This document shows, one piece after another, positions 13,638 through 13,689 of a stretch of DNA of 13,689 nucleotides. Under the pieces are notes generated by a model. That model worked only from the letters and a program-made list of their open reading frames with translations, was not told where the DNA came from and did not search any database. Every line of letters begins with the position of its first letter. The first letter of the stretch is position 1. Source of the stretch: JBNGDW01 sp049975325 (GTDB lineage: Bacteria; Cloacimonadota; Cloacimonadia; JGIOTU-2; JBNGDW01); assembly GCA_049975325.1 (NCBI GenBank), contig JBNGDW010000039.1:1-13689 (forward strand), given 5' to 3'. The position numbers and the translations under genes were made by a program.

Positions 13638-13689
13638 CGTTTTGCGGATAAAAGAAGTTGCCGAAGGCAATTTGGAGAAATCTCTGATT
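13632..13689 (-). other. Second attC-like site, truncated by the window end
   Basis: GCCTAAC at 13632-13638 (GTTAGGC on the minus strand) is the core site in front of the membrane-protein gene. Next to it TTGCC-GAA-GGCAA (13658-13670) forms a small hairpin whose CCGAAGGC centre is shared with the first site. The other core site should lie beyond 13689. Confidence 0.55.

Overview
The window looks like a piece of a Gram-negative bacterial chromosome of low to moderate G+C (two counted 60-base lines gave 20 and 33 G+C), probably from an uncultivated lineage. Evidence for a bacterium with a cell wall and an outer membrane: a RodA-type wall polymerase, a FtsB/DivIC-type division protein, ScpA, an ECF sigma/anti-sigma pair with a periplasmic partner, and a GmhA-type heptose isomerase, which normally feeds lipopolysaccharide core synthesis. 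I cannot name the phylum with confidence.

Layout. 1-2004 (+): the 3' part of a TldE/PmbA-family gene, then a C-N hydrolase of the nitrilase superfamily. 2078-7480 (-): reading right to left, comM, rodA, gmhA, an unknown 110-residue gene, eno (overlapping the unknown gene by ATGA) and a FtsB/DivIC-like gene; the eno-ftsB adjacency is also known from proteobacteria. 7551-7870 (-): three tRNAs with encoded CCA, in transcription order initiator Met(CAT), a second CAT tRNA (probably elongator Met) and Arg(TCT). 7871-8446 has no intact gene but holds a 16-bp palindrome, a tRNA promoter, and a relic of an ABC-transporter ATPase with stops and a frameshift. 8447-10409 (+): mnmA, whose promoter is placed so that the mRNA should be leaderless, then an HD-domain protein. 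10484-12127 (+): ECF sigma, zinc-finger anti-sigma and a Spy/ZraP-like periplasmic protein, closed by a strong bidirectional terminator. 12259-12984 (-): scpA.

The right end (13039-13689) is the most unusual part. A small four-helix membrane protein gene with a perfect Shine-Dalgarno sequence is flanked by GCCTAAC/GTTAGGC core sites arranged like integron attC sites. It fits a 593-bp gene cassette read on the minus strand, lying at the edge of an array that continues beyond the window. No integrase is visible here.

Functional threads: wall elongation and division (rodA, ftsB-like), chromosome segregation (scpA), recombination during DNA uptake (comM), translation (three tRNAs and the tRNA thiolase MnmA), and an envelope stress response (sigma, anti-sigma, Spy-like). 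Smaller oddities include an initiator tRNA lacking one of the three canonical G-C pairs, a duplicated start codon at the sigma gene, and a 9-nt tandem repeat that creates a CxxC tail.
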